Shown here one piece after another: positions 27,095 to 36,715 of a DNA stretch of 64,000 nt (position 1 is its first letter; each line of letters opens with the position of its first letter). Source of the stretch: Methylomicrobium sp. wino1 (GTDB lineage Bacteria > Pseudomonadota > Gammaproteobacteria > Methylococcales > Methylomonadaceae); NCBI RefSeq assembly GCF_003932755.1, contig NZ_CP024202.1:3286001-3350000 (forward strand), read 5' to 3'. The notes under the pieces were generated by a model. That model saw only the letters and a list, made by a program, of their open reading frames with translations, made no database searches and was not told the DNA's origin. The position numbers and the translations under genes are program-made.

Positions 27095-28279
27095 ATGGAA
27101 CAATTTCATCGAATCAGTCGCTTGCCTCCCTATGTTTTCAATATTGTCAACGAGCTAAAAGCGAAAGCCCGAGCGGCCGGGGAAGATATCATCGACTTCG
27201 GGATGGGTAATCCCGATCAGCCGACACCCGATCATATTGTCAAAAAGCTGGTCGAGGCAGCTCAACGAGAGGACACTCACCGTTATTCCGTTTCCAAGGG
27301 TATCCCTCGTTTACGAAGGGCAATATGCAATTGGTATAAACATCGCTTCGACGTAGATTTAGATCCGGATACTGAGGCGATCGTTACGATCGGTTCTAAG
27401 GAGGGGCTTGCGCATTTGGCTTTAGCTACGTTGGGGCCGGGCGATGTCGTGCTGGTTCCGAATCCGGCCTATCCCATCCATCCGTATGGTGTCGTCATCG
27501 CCGGTGCCGACATTCGTCATGTGGCGTTAGTTGCTGGTGTGGATTTTTTCGAAGAACTGCATAAAGCCATCGTCGATTCATGGCCGAAGCCGAAAATGTT
27601 GATTCTCAATTTTCCGGGTAACCCGACCACCCAATGCGTCGATCTGGAATTTTTCGAAAAAATCGTCGAAATGGCCAAAGAGCATAATATCTGGGTTGTT
27701 CAAGATGTCGCTTATGCCGATATCGTGTTCGACGGTTACAAAGCACCGTCGATTCTTCAGGTCAAGGGTGCGACCGATATTGCGGTCGAATTTTTTTCGC
27801 TATCGAAAAGTTACAACATGCCCGGTTGGCGGGTCGGTTTCATGTGCGGCAATAAAGAACTCGTTGCGGCATTGGCGAGGATCAAATCTTATCTTGATTA
27901 CGGTACGTTTACACCGATTCAGATTGCCGCGATTAGCGCTTTGGAAGGCCCTCAGGATTGTGTGGCCGAAATTGCCGAGATGTACCGGAAAAGACGCGAC
28001 GTATTATGCGAAGGCTTGACGGCCGCCGGTTGGCCGGTGCCTAAGCCGAAAGCGACGATGTTCGTTTGGGCGCCGATTCCTGAACCTTATAAAGCAATGG
28101 GCTCGCTCGAGTTTTCGAAAAAATTGCTCGCCGATGCGAAAGTAGCCGTGTCTCCGGGGATCGGTTTCGGACAGTACGGAGACGATCACGTTCGTTTCGG
28201 TTTGATCGAAAACGAACACAGAACCCGACAAGCGATTCGCGGCATTCGACATATGCTCAAGAAAGACAAAGTTGTATAA
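27095..28279 (+). CDS. alaC: Alanine transaminase
   Basis: The 394-residue class I/II aminotransferase has the AlaC-type start ([19 protein letters not shown]), [14 protein letters not shown], a [11 protein letters not shown] substrate loop and the PLP lysine in [15 protein letters not shown]. AlaC makes alanine from pyruvate and glutamate. The alaC-hom-thrC order is widespread in Gammaproteobacteria and indicates coordinated amino acid synthesis. Confidence 0.93.
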   Translation: MEQFHRISRLPPYVFNIVNELKAKARAAGEDIIDFGMGNPDQPTPDHIVKKLVEAAQREDTHRYSVSKGIPRLRRAICNWYKHRFDVDLDPDTEAIVTIGSKEGLAHLALATLGPGDVVLVPNPAYPIHPYGVVIAGADIRHVALVAGVDFFEELHKAIVDSWPKPKMLILNFPGNPTTQCVDLEFFEKIVEMAKEHNIWVVQDVAYADIVFDGYKAPSILQVKGATDIAVEFFSLSKSYNMPGWRVGFMCGNKELVAALARIKSYLDYGTFTPIQIAAISALEGPQDCVAEIAEMYRKRRDVLCEGLTAAGWPVPKPKATMFVWAPIPEPYKAMGSLEFSKKLLADAKVAVSPGIGFGQYGDDHVRFGLIENEHRTRQAIRGIRHMLKKDKVV

Positions 28280-28322
28280 TGCTCGATTTGTTCGGGTTAT
28301 GGGAAATTAGCAGGAGTCGAAT

Positions 28323-29633
28323 TTGAAGCCGGTCAAAGTAGGGGTCTTAGGTCTAGGTACCGTCGGCGGTGGCACCGTCAATGTCTTGAAACGCAACGCC
28401 GCCGAAATTGCGCGCCGGGCAGGGCGTGAAATTATCGTAACGCGCGCCAGTGCTCGCGATCTTGAGCGAAGCCGTATTTGCGATACGCAAGGCATCGCGT
28501 TGACGACTGATCCTTATGAGATCGTCAACGATCCCGAGATTGAAATCGTTGTGGAGTTGATCGGCGGTGAAACGATTGCGAAAGACTTAGTGCTTAAAGC
28601 GATTGAAAACGGTAAGCATGTTGTGACCGCGAATAAAGCCTTGATTGCGCTGCATGGGAATGAAATTTTTGCGAAAGCCAGCAGCAAAGGTGTCATGGTT
28701 GCGTTCGAAGCCGCCGTTGCCGGCGGAATTCCTATTATCAAGGCGATTCGTGAAGGCTTGAGCGGCAATCAAATCGAGTGGGTGGCGGGCATTATTAACG
28801 GTACCGGCAATTTCATTTTGACCGAAATGCGAGACAAAGGCCGCGATTTCGCCGATGTCTTGGCTGAGGCCCAGGCTTTAGGTTATGCCGAGGCCGATCC
28901 GACATTCGACGTTGAAGGGATCGATGCGGCGCATAAATTAACGATTTTGGCTTCAATCGCATTCGGTATCCCTTTGCAGTTCGATAAGGTTTATACCGAG
29001 GGCATTACGCAAATCACGCGCGACGATGTCGATTATGCCGATACCTTGGGGTATCGCATCAAGCATCTGGGCATCGCGCGAAAAACCTCCGAAGGCATCG
29101 AACTGCGCGTGCATCCGACTTTGATTCCCGCACGTCGATTGATCGCCAATGTCGATGGTGTAATGAATGCGGTATTGGTTAAAGGCGATGCGGTAGGACC
29201 GACGCTGTATTATGGCGCAGGCGCCGGCGCCGAGCCTACGGCTTCATCAGTCGTTGCCGATGTGATCGATGTCGTTCGCGCATTAACGAGCGACCCCGAA
29301 AACCGCGTGCCGCACTTGGCCTTTCAACCGAACGCGCTGGCCGATATTCCGATGCTTTCGGCCGAGCAAATTCATACGGCTTATTATTTACGGCTCAATG
29401 CCGAAGATAGGCCGGGTGTGTTAGCCGACATTACCCGCATCTTAGCTTTGCACGACATTAGTATCGAAGCGATTATTCAAAAAGAACCTCATGAAAACGA
29501 AAAATCGGTGCCGATTATCATGTTGACTCAAAATACATTGGAATCAGAAATGAATGCAGCGATTACCGTGATCGAACAATTGACGACCGTAACCGGAAAA
29601 GTGTGTCGCATTCGTCTGGAAACTCTGGGATAA
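28323..29633 (+). CDS. hom: Homoserine dehydrogenase
   Basis: The 436-residue monofunctional enzyme starts at TTG 28323 behind GCAGGAG. It has the NAD(P) motif GVLGLGTVGGGTV, the catalytic core (VAGIINGTGNFILTEM and YAEADPTFDVEGIDAAHK) and a C-terminal ACT domain (YYLRLNAEDRPGVLADITRI), the usual site of threonine feedback inhibition. It reduces aspartate semialdehyde to homoserine. thrC follows after six bases. No homoserine kinase gene is in this group. Confidence 0.96.
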   Translation: MKPVKVGVLGLGTVGGGTVNVLKRNAAEIARRAGREIIVTRASARDLERSRICDTQGIALTTDPYEIVNDPEIEIVVELIGGETIAKDLVLKAIENGKHVVTANKALIALHGNEIFAKASSKGVMVAFEAAVAGGIPIIKAIREGLSGNQIEWVAGIINGTGNFILTEMRDKGRDFADVLAEAQALGYAEADPTFDVEGIDAAHKLTILASIAFGIPLQFDKVYTEGITQITRDDVDYADTLGYRIKHLGIARKTSEGIELRVHPTLIPARRLIANVDGVMNAVLVKGDAVGPTLYYGAGAGAEPTASSVVADVIDVVRALTSDPENRVPHLAFQPNALADIPMLSAEQIHTAYYLRLNAEDRPGVLADITRILALHDISIEAIIQKEPHENEKSVPIIMLTQNTLESEMNAAITVIEQLTTVTGKVCRIRLETLG

Positions 29634-29639
29634 AACATA

Positions 29640-30734
29640 ATGACAATTCGTAAACGCTATACAGGTTTAATCGAAACTTATAGAGATCGCCTACCGGTCG
29701 CTGATGGCACTCGCTTGATCAGTCTAGGCGAAGGTAATACACCTTTGATACAGCTGCAAAATATTCCAAGATTGATCGGCAAGGACGTCGATATTTATGT
29801 TAAATTCGAGGGTTTGAATCCGACCGGCTCGTTTAAGGATCGCGGCATGACAATGGCTGTGACCAAAGCCGTCGATGAAGGTAGTCAAGCCATTATCTGT
29901 GCATCGACCGGCAATACTTCGGCTTCCGCAGCGGCCTATGCGGTACGCGCCGGCATCAAAGCCTTCGTGCTGATTCCGGAGGGCAAGATCGCGCTGGGTA
30001 AATTGGCGCAAACTTTGATGTATGGAGCCAAGATCATTCAAATCAACGGTAACTTCGATCAAGGCATGGCTTTGGTTAAGGAAATCGTCGATCATGCGCC
30101 GGTTTCGATCGTCAATTCGATCAATCCGTTCCGTCTCGAAGGACAAAAAACCGCAGCATTCGAAATTATCGACGAACTGGGTACCGCGCCCGATTATCAC
30201 TGTCTGCCGGTCGGCAATGCCGGCAATATTTCGGCCTATTGGAAAGGCTATAAGGAATATTCGACCGATATCGGTTCGCTGAAAGCCGTGACGAATAAGC
30301 GTCCCGTGATGTGCGGTTATCAAGCGGCCGGCGCCGCGCCTTTCATCGCTAGGGAAATGATCGATCATCCCGAAACGGTAGCAACCGCGATACGCATCGG
30401 ACGCCCGCAATCCTGGGATTTGGCTTGGGCCGCGCAACGCGAATCGGAAGGTTGGTTTGACGCGATGACCGACGAGCAAATTTTAGCCGCGCAAAAATTG
30501 TTGAGCTCGAACGAAGGTGTTTTTTGCGAGCCTGCTTCGGCAGCATCGTTGGCCGGCGCGCTGCATGACATCGAGCTGGGTAATATTCCCGAAGGCAGCA
30601 CGATCGTTTGCACATTAACCGGCAACGGCATCAAAGATCCCGATATCGCGATCAAGCAATGTAAAGACGCGCATCCGGTCACGATCGAAGCCGATTTAGA
30701 CGCAGTCAAGAAAGCGATACTCGATAGTCTATAA
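29640..30734 (+). CDS. thrC: Threonine synthase
   Basis: The 364-residue PLP enzyme carries the lysine motif NPTGSFKDRGM near residue 64 and the STGNTSASAAAYAVRAG phosphate-binding region. It belongs to the shorter (class II-like) threonine synthases and converts O-phosphohomoserine to threonine. It is the last gene of alaC-hom-thrC and is followed by REP-type sequences. Confidence 0.96.
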   Translation: MTIRKRYTGLIETYRDRLPVADGTRLISLGEGNTPLIQLQNIPRLIGKDVDIYVKFEGLNPTGSFKDRGMTMAVTKAVDEGSQAIICASTGNTSASAAAYAVRAGIKAFVLIPEGKIALGKLAQTLMYGAKIIQINGNFDQGMALVKEIVDHAPVSIVNSINPFRLEGQKTAAFEIIDELGTAPDYHCLPVGNAGNISAYWKGYKEYSTDIGSLKAVTNKRPVMCGYQAAGAAPFIAREMIDHPETVATAIRIGRPQSWDLAWAAQRESEGWFDAMTDEQILAAQKLLSSNEGVFCEPASAASLAGALHDIELGNIPEGSTIVCTLTGNGIKDPDIAIKQCKDAHPVTIEADLDAVKKAILDSL

Positions 30735-30758
30735 AAACTGCTTGTTACTCCCTTTTAT

Positions 30759-30845
30759 CGTTCCCACGCTCTAGCGTGGGAATGCAGACCGAGACGCGCT
30801 AGCGTCTCGTACCGCTGGAGCGGTGCTCGGGCGTTTCCACGCAGA
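30759..30845. repeat. REP-like palindromic element (family A)
   Basis: CGTTCCCACGCTCTAGCGTGGG, GAGACGCGCTAGCGTCTC and ACCGCTGGAGCGGT hairpins follow one another. It lies 24 bases after thrC, a position suited to protect or end the operon transcript. Confidence 0.85.
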
Positions 30846-30868
30846 GGTCTCATCGTTATACATAAATT

Positions 30869-30962
30869 GTAGGGTACGCTGCGCGTACCAAAGCCGTGCC
30901 TTGGCGGTTCGGTTGGCACATGAACATCGCGGGGTTACCAGGGTACGCACAGCGTACCCTAC
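30869..30962. repeat. Repeat with 11-base perfect inverted ends (family C)
   Basis: GTAGGGTACGC at 30869-30879 and GCGTACCCTAC at 30952-30962 bound a 94-base unit with no gene. A partial copy is at 26743-26775. Confidence 0.8.
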
Positions 30963-31081
30963 GCGGATCACCTAGCGTTAGGTAATTCGCGAGTGTTATG
31001 TGACACAATAAATGGTGAGGATTGTATGATTCCCATTCTCCGCGATCGCCGTCATCCATAAGCACCAATAGACCAGTAGTG

Positions 31082-31110
31082 CGAAAAAACGAGGGTTTGA
31101 GGGCTATAAT
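31082..31110 (+). promoter_or_regulatory. Possible recJ promoter
   Basis: TATAAT at 31105-31110 lies 115 bases before the chosen recJ start. The matching -35 is poor, so this is tentative. Confidence 0.3.
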
Positions 31111-31224
31111 GTCGTGCCATCTGGTAAGACAGTCATGTGGCTGACGGTTATACCAACAAAACTGGGTTGGGCAATTTTCACTCGCCCCTTGTTCCTTGAT
31201 CCTTTCCCCTTGCACCTGACCCCT

Positions 31225-32970
31225 ATGTACTCCCAAGGCGTTAAAAAAACCATTATTCCCCGTCCTCCGGGTAAGAAAAAGCTGGATTTGGGTGATATGC
31301 ACCCGGTTTTGCAGCGCATATTTCTAAGCCGGGGTATTAAATCCGCGGATGAATTAGACCGTTCGTTGGCTGAATTGCCTTCGCCGTGGCTTTTGTCCGG
31401 GATGAAGGACATGGTTGCTCATTTGATTGAAGCGCTAAGTCAGCAGCAGCGAATCACTATTGTGGCCGATTTCGATGCCGACGGGGCGACCAGTTGCGCC
31501 CTTGCTATTAGAGGCTTGCGCATGCTCGGAGCGGTCAATGTCGACTTCATCGTGCCGAATCGTTTTGAATACGGATACGGGTTGACGCCGGAGATTGTCG
31601 AGTTGGTCAAACGCCAAGAGCCCGAATTGATTATCACCGTCGATAACGGCATATCGAGCATAGCCGGCGTTGACGCGGCTAAGGCGCTGGGTATCAAAGT
31701 TTTGGTCACCGATCATCATTTGCCCGGAGAATCACTGCCTGAGGCCGATGCAATCGTCAATCCTAATTTACCGGACGAACCTTTTCCTAGCCAAGCATTG
31801 GCTGGTGTCGGTGTGATGTTTTATGTCCTGACTGCATTAAGAAGTCGTCTTCGGGAAATCGATTGGTTTCAACAACAAGCCATACCCGAACCGAATCTAG
31901 CGCAATTACTGGACTTGGTTGCCTTGGGCACGGTCGCAGATGTCGTGCCGCTCGATCAGACCAATCGAATCTTGATCCATCAAGGCTTGCAGCGAATTCG
32001 TTCGGGCCGTTGTCATCCGGGAATATTGGCCTTGGTCGAAGTATCGGGGCGGAATCATCGGTATCTATCCTCATCCGACCTAGGCTTTGCGTTGGGACCA
32101 AGGCTCAACGCTGCCGGGCGCATGGACGATATGGCGCTGGGCATTCAATGCCTGCTAACCGATGATGTTCCTTTGGCCAAGGATATCGCACAGCAGCTTG
32201 ATGAAATGAATAGGGATCGCCGGGACATCGAAGGTCAGATGAAGATCGAAGCAATGAGTTTGTTGAACGAAATGAAAGCCTTAGATGAAAAACATCTGCC
32301 GGCCGGCGTTTGCTTGTTCGATGAAAATTGGCATCAAGGTGTAATCGGTATTCTCGCATCGAGAATCAAGGATAGACTTCATCGGCCGGTCGTAGCTTTC
32401 GCACCGGCCGGTAACGGCGAAATCAAAGGTTCGGCGCGATCGATTCCCGGTGTGCATATCCGCGACGTTCTGAGCGACATAGCCGCAGCTCATCCCAATA
32501 TACTTAATAAGTTCGGCGGTCATGCGATGGCTGCCGGAATGAGCATACAAATGCACGATTATCCCCCTTTTGCGTTAGCCTTCGATGAGATGGTCGCTCG
32601 GCGTATAGCGAATATGGACCTGGAACAGAAGGTGTATTCCGACGGAGAATTGTCGGAAAACGAGTTGACATTGGAATTCGCCGAGTTATTACAACGTTCG
32701 GGCACTTGGGGGCAGGAGTTTCCGGAGCCGGTTTTCGATGGTGTATTCGAAGTAATTCAGGCACGTATCGTCGGGCAGCATCATTTAAAATTGGTGCTGC
32801 GTCAGGCCGAAAACAAGCAGTTGATCGACGCAATTGCTTTCTTTATCGAAAAGCCCGAACAATGGCTGGGAATTCGAACGATCCATGCTGCTTACAAGTT
32901 GGATATCAATGAATACCGAGGCAATCGCGCCCTACAATTTGTGATTCAGTATTTGGAAAAGCTGAATTAA
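31225..32970 (+). CDS. recJ: Single-strand-specific 5'-3' exonuclease RecJ
   Basis: The protein has the DHH phosphoesterase motifs: VADFDADGATSCALA (motif I), VTVDNGISS and the VTDHHLPG motif, then DHHA1 and OB-type domains toward the end. RecJ degrades single-stranded DNA 5' to 3' in recombination and mismatch repair. ATG 31225 gives 581 residues, the usual length; an in-frame GTG at 31114 would add a 37-residue tail unlike the family. The RecJ product is cytoplasmic and needs Mg or Mn. Confidence 0.94.
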   Translation: MYSQGVKKTIIPRPPGKKKLDLGDMHPVLQRIFLSRGIKSADELDRSLAELPSPWLLSGMKDMVAHLIEALSQQQRITIVADFDADGATSCALAIRGLRMLGAVNVDFIVPNRFEYGYGLTPEIVELVKRQEPELIITVDNGISSIAGVDAAKALGIKVLVTDHHLPGESLPEADAIVNPNLPDEPFPSQALAGVGVMFYVLTALRSRLREIDWFQQQAIPEPNLAQLLDLVALGTVADVVPLDQTNRILIHQGLQRIRSGRCHPGILALVEVSGRNHRYLSSSDLGFALGPRLNAAGRMDDMALGIQCLLTDDVPLAKDIAQQLDEMNRDRRDIEGQMKIEAMSLLNEMKALDEKHLPAGVCLFDENWHQGVIGILASRIKDRLHRPVVAFAPAGNGEIKGSARSIPGVHIRDVLSDIAAAHPNILNKFGGHAMAAGMSIQMHDYPPFALAFDEMVARRIANMDLEQKVYSDGELSENELTLEFAELLQRSGTWGQEFPEPVFDGVFEVIQARIVGQHHLKLVLRQAENKQLIDAIAFFIEKPEQWLGIRTIHAAYKLDINEYRGNRALQFVIQYLEKLN

Positions 32971-33033
32971 AGACTGAAATACGAACGCGGCTGATTTTTC
33001 CGATCAGTGCTGAGCGTTCAGGAGCATTACTAC

Positions 33034-33075
33034 TACCTTCATAATGTTAGCCATTTTTTGAGTATAAAGGGAGTA
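33034..33075 (+). repeat. 42-base dispersed repeat (family K)
   Basis: This block (TACCTTCATAATGTTAGCC...GAGTATAAAGGGAGTA) recurs almost unchanged on the minus strand at 54533-54574. Confidence 0.75.
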
Positions 33076-33179
33076 AGCGTGAAAGATAGGTTGAAACGTT
33101 AAAGTTCAGCTTTTCGCAAAATTTGTAGTCTTCAAGCTATACTGAATGTTACGAAAAATTCCTAAGCTTTAGGTGTGTC

Positions 33180-34340
33180 ATGGAAATAGAGTTAGTCAAA
33201 GTACAGCCAAGCGATATCGAATTAAATACGCCGCTGCCATTTTCCATTTTTACCTTTGAGCAATCGTTGTTATTGAAGAAAAATACGATTGTTACCACTG
33301 AAAAGCAACTTAACGTGTTGCTTGAAAAAGGGGTTTATAGGAATCTTACGGAACAAGAGATCGAGCTAAGAGACGCTTTAAAGCAAGAGCCGGATCAAAA
33401 AAAACTACAAACCAATCCGTTTACCGCTATCGCTTATTGCAACCAGAAGTTGTATCCATTGTTTCAAGATTTGGCAGATCAAAAAGCCGAGAATGTACAA
33501 TCGCAACTAGCGAAAATTGCCGAGCTTTTACGGGTTATAATCGTATTCGATCCTAATGCCGCATTAGGGGCGATTCATTTACTGGGCTGCGCTAATAATT
33601 ATGCCGTCATTCATTCAATATATACTGCAGTATTGTCCGGCTTACTTGGTCGGCGCAGGCAGTTATCCGATGAGGATAACGAACTGATCATTAGCGCGGC
33701 GCTGACGATGAATGTAGGCATGCTGAAATTACAGGATCAGCTTTATCGACAAGATTCTCCGTTGACAAGTGAGCAGCGTCAGCAAATCATAGAACACCCT
33801 AAACAAAGCGTCATTTTATTAAAAAAAGCCGGTATAGAATCTAGAGATTGGTTGGCGATGGTTTTGCATCATCATGAAAAAAACGACGGTAGCGGTTATC
33901 CCAATAAGCTCAGTGGAGGTGCTATTAGCGAAGGGGCTAAAGTCATCTCTTTGGCTGATATCTATACATCGTTGATCACCGGCCGTAAATATCGAGCTCC
34001 GATTTTGGCGCATGATGCGATCAAATCGCTATTTGCGAAACGCGGCAATGAAATCGATGAGCAATTGGCCAATCAATTCATCCGCGAAACCGGTATCTAT
34101 CCCCCAGGTACATTCGTCGATTTGCAAAACGGCGAAATTGCTTTGATTACTAAGCGCGCCACAGTTAAGGGCAGTAAAACATCGGGTCCTTACGCGCTCG
34201 CTCTAGTAAGCCCTCGTGGTGCCTTTTATCGAGAGCCTCAAAAACGCGATTGCGGCATTGCACTGTATAAAATTAGCAAGCCTTGTTCGGCGCCAAAGGG
34301 ATTTAACGTTGATCAAGCCAATAAGTTTTGGGGCTATTAA
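33180..34340 (+). CDS. Degenerate HD-GYP domain protein
   Basis: The 386-residue protein has an N-terminal domain (about residues 1-75) resembling the DUF3391 region often placed before HD-GYP domains, then an HD-GYP-like domain. H145 (IHSIYTA), H206 (EHPKQS) and HHHEKNDGSGYP (230-241) are conserved, but the central HD(IGK) motif reads TMNVGM (176-181): the histidine, aspartate and lysine are all replaced. It therefore keeps the GYP loop but should have lost part of the metal site that cleaves cyclic-di-GMP, and may instead bind it or act by protein contact. It is followed by nnr after 28 bases. Confidence 0.85.
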   Translation: MEIELVKVQPSDIELNTPLPFSIFTFEQSLLLKKNTIVTTEKQLNVLLEKGVYRNLTEQEIELRDALKQEPDQKKLQTNPFTAIAYCNQKLYPLFQDLADQKAENVQSQLAKIAELLRVIIVFDPNAALGAIHLLGCANNYAVIHSIYTAVLSGLLGRRRQLSDEDNELIISAALTMNVGMLKLQDQLYRQDSPLTSEQRQQIIEHPKQSVILLKKAGIESRDWLAMVLHHHEKNDGSGYPNKLSGGAISEGAKVISLADIYTSLITGRKYRAPILAHDAIKSLFAKRGNEIDEQLANQFIRETGIYPPGTFVDLQNGEIALITKRATVKGSKTSGPYALALVSPRGAFYREPQKRDCGIALYKISKPCSAPKGFNVDQANKFWGY

Positions 34341-34368
34341 GCTGAACACAATTATTTTCGATGAAGCA

Positions 34369-35838
34369 ATGAACAGGCAAGATCTTCCACTCGAACTATA
34401 TTCCGCCGATCAAGTAAGAGAACTGGACCGAATGGCAATCGATGAATTTTGCATTCCCGGTTATGAATTAATGTGCAGGGCAGGTCAATCGGTATTTGAG
34501 CGGGTCAAGGCGTTCTGTCCGGAGGCGAGAAGTTGCGCGATTTTTTGTGGCGGCGGTAACAATGCCGGAGATGGCTATGTGATAGCGCGTTTAGCGATTG
34601 CTGCCGGAATGGAGGTAACGGTTTATTCTGTTGTCGAGGTTTCTAAGCTTAAGGGCGATGCGCTCACGGCATATCGAGATTGCATCGATAGCGGCTGTAA
34701 AGTTGCGGCCTATGATACGAAAGCTTTACTTGGCGAAGAAGTGATCATCGATGCACTACTAGGTACCGGCTTGGATCGTGAAGTCGAAGGTTTATATGCC
34801 GATGCTATAGCGGCGATCAATGCCAGTCGGGCTTTCGTCATTGCGGTCGATGTTCCAAGCGGATTGAATGCAGATACAGGAAAAATTATGGGCTGTGCGG
34901 TCAAAGCGGATTTGACCGTGTCTTTTATCGGGTTGAAAAAAGGCTTGTTTACCGGAGATGCGCCTGATTATTGCGGAAAAATTTATTATGCATCGCTCGA
35001 TATTCCTAACGCGGTTTTTGACAAGGTCGATTGTGCAGCGCAACGCATTCGTTATTTGCAACCACCCCAAAGAAGTCGCTGTGCGCACAAAGGTCATAAT
35101 GGTCATGTCATAGTTATCGGCGGTGATCTCGGTTATTCGGGAGCGATTCGTATGGCAGGCGAAGCCGCGTTACGGGTTGGTGCAGGGCTCGTTACCGTGT
35201 TGACCCGTCCTGAGCATGCCATATTGATCAATAGCTCGCGGCCGGAATTGATGTGTCGAGGTGACATCGAACCGAAGTGCATAGAGACGATCATTGATAG
35301 TGCAGATGTTCTTGTATTAGGACCCGGCTTGGGACGAAGCGATTGGTCGAAAGGTTTATTCGATGCCACGATCCGAGCCGCTAAGCCGATGGTGATCGAT
35401 GCTGACGGCTTGAACTGGCTGGCGGATTCGAGCCAATACGGTGACCATTTTATATTGACGCCGCATCCGGGCGAGGCTTCGCGTTTGTTGAAATGCTCAG
35501 TATCCGAAGTCGAACATGATCGCTTCGCGGCAGTAAATTCGATCAGGCGGCAATATGGCGGTATTTGTGTGCTGAAAGGGGCGGGTACATTGATTGCTAG
35601 TCACCATCATGTCGCAGTTGCCGATGTCGGTAATCCGGGCATGGCAACCGGAGGCATGGGGGATGTCCTGACCGGGATGATTGCAGGGCTGTTGGCTCAA
35701 GGGTTCAGCAATTGGGAAAGCGCCGAACAAGGTGTTTATATTCATGGTTTGGCAGCCGATGCGGCCGCTGCCGATGGCGGTGAGCGGGGCCTTTTAGCGA
35801 CCGATTTGATGCCTTATTTGAGACGTTTGGTAAATTAA
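34369..35838 (+). CDS. nnr: Bifunctional NAD(P)HX epimerase/dehydratase
   Basis: The 489-residue protein joins two repair enzymes. The N-terminal YjeF domain (CGGGNNAGDGYVIAR, DALLGTGLDREV) epimerises damaged NAD(P)H hydrate; the C-terminal carbohydrate-kinase-like domain (DADGLNWLA, LTPHPGEASRLL, NPGMATGGMGDVLTGMIAGL) dehydrates it using ADP. ATG 34369 is chosen over an upstream in-frame ATG at 34216 that lies inside the preceding gene. The nnr-tsaE-amiC-mutL-miaA order is conserved in the class. Confidence 0.95.
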   Translation: MNRQDLPLELYSADQVRELDRMAIDEFCIPGYELMCRAGQSVFERVKAFCPEARSCAIFCGGGNNAGDGYVIARLAIAAGMEVTVYSVVEVSKLKGDALTAYRDCIDSGCKVAAYDTKALLGEEVIIDALLGTGLDREVEGLYADAIAAINASRAFVIAVDVPSGLNADTGKIMGCAVKADLTVSFIGLKKGLFTGDAPDYCGKIYYASLDIPNAVFDKVDCAAQRIRYLQPPQRSRCAHKGHNGHVIVIGGDLGYSGAIRMAGEAALRVGAGLVTVLTRPEHAILINSSRPELMCRGDIEPKCIETIIDSADVLVLGPGLGRSDWSKGLFDATIRAAKPMVIDADGLNWLADSSQYGDHFILTPHPGEASRLLKCSVSEVEHDRFAAVNSIRRQYGGICVLKGAGTLIASHHHVAVADVGNPGMATGGMGDVLTGMIAGLLAQGFSNWESAEQGVYIHGLAADAAAADGGERGLLATDLMPYLRRLVN

Positions 35839-35937
35839 CCCAGCCTTAACTATTAGTAGTGACTATGGCTTATGAGATTAAATATTATCATTAATTTTCA
35901 ATTTCTTATGCTCGCCATAATGTTAAGGCTGGGTTAA
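35835..35937. repeat. Perfect 16-base inverted repeat bridging nnr stop and tsaE start
   Basis: TTAACCCAGCCTTAAC at 35835-35850 is the exact reverse complement of GTTAAGGCTGGGTTAA at 35922-35937. The left arm contains the nnr stop codon and the right arm ends on the first base of the tsaE ATG. An inner TATGGC/GCCATA pair extends it. In RNA it would hide the tsaE start region. Confidence 0.8.
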
Positions 35938-36377
35938 TGCAAATAAAGCTGAAAAATACCGAGGCTACCGAAGCATTCGGTGCCGAGCTGTCTAGGCTGT
36001 TACCGCATAAATGTTTGATCTTTTTAAAAGGCCAATTAGGTGCCGGAAAAACTACGCTGGTTCGGGGCTTGTTGAGGGCGCTGGGTCATCAGGGTGCGGT
36101 TAAAAGTCCGACTTATACGCTCGTTGAGGAGTATATATCGAGTGGTCGAGCAGTCATTCATTTTGATTTGTATCGCCTCTCCGACCCGGAAGAACTGGAG
36201 TGGATCGGGATTAATGATTATTTGGATCAAGATGCGGTTTGTCTAATCGAGTGGCCGGAAATGGGCGAAGGTTTTCTGCCGGAGCCTGATTTAGTCTTGA
36301 CCTTGAGCGTTGTCGGGCAAGAGCGAAACCTAAAAGTGGAAACTAGCAATTTAAGCTTAAAAAAACTTTTTATCTAG
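35937..36377 (+). CDS. tsaE: tRNA threonylcarbamoyladenosine biosynthesis ATPase TsaE
   Basis: The 146-residue P-loop protein has Walker A GQLGAGKTTLVRG, SPTYTLVEEY and HFDLYRLSDPEELEWIG, all typical of TsaE. It works with TsaB and TsaD to make the t6A modification of tRNAs reading ANN codons. Its start codon is embedded in a long inverted repeat and I see no clear ribosome binding site outside it. Confidence 0.95.
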   Translation: MQIKLKNTEATEAFGAELSRLLPHKCLIFLKGQLGAGKTTLVRGLLRALGHQGAVKSPTYTLVEEYISSGRAVIHFDLYRLSDPEELEWIGINDYLDQDAVCLIEWPEMGEGFLPEPDLVLTLSVVGQERNLKVETSNLSLKKLFI

Positions 36378-36715
36378 CGTGATAAAACAAAGACATACTG
36401 CTATACTTTAAACAAATTTATAACTTGAATACTTTTAAAATTGAGAAATAACTAAGCGATTCATCGAAGTGCTTGTATTTTCAATCGTTTAGGAAAGGAC
36501 AACAAGACCTGTTGGTTGCGAAAGATATAAAATGCCCGTTCCTTAGCGTCTAATTTCGGTGTTCAAGTCTTAAAGATATAGAAAAGTTAAAAAATGATAT
36601 TGTCTGCTAATTTTAATTGAACTGGATACTAAGCGTAGTTAAGTCCGGAAATTTAGCGGCAAACATTCAATGACGGGGATTTACCGTCGGTAAAATAGCA
36701 AGCTTGGGTTGGGTC
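36378..36715. other. AT-rich leader region before amiC
   Basis: About 340 bases with no open frame worth calling and no repeat recognised. A small TGACGG/CCGTCGG hairpin lies at 36671-36690. It probably contains the amiC promoter, but I could not fix one. Confidence 0.4.
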
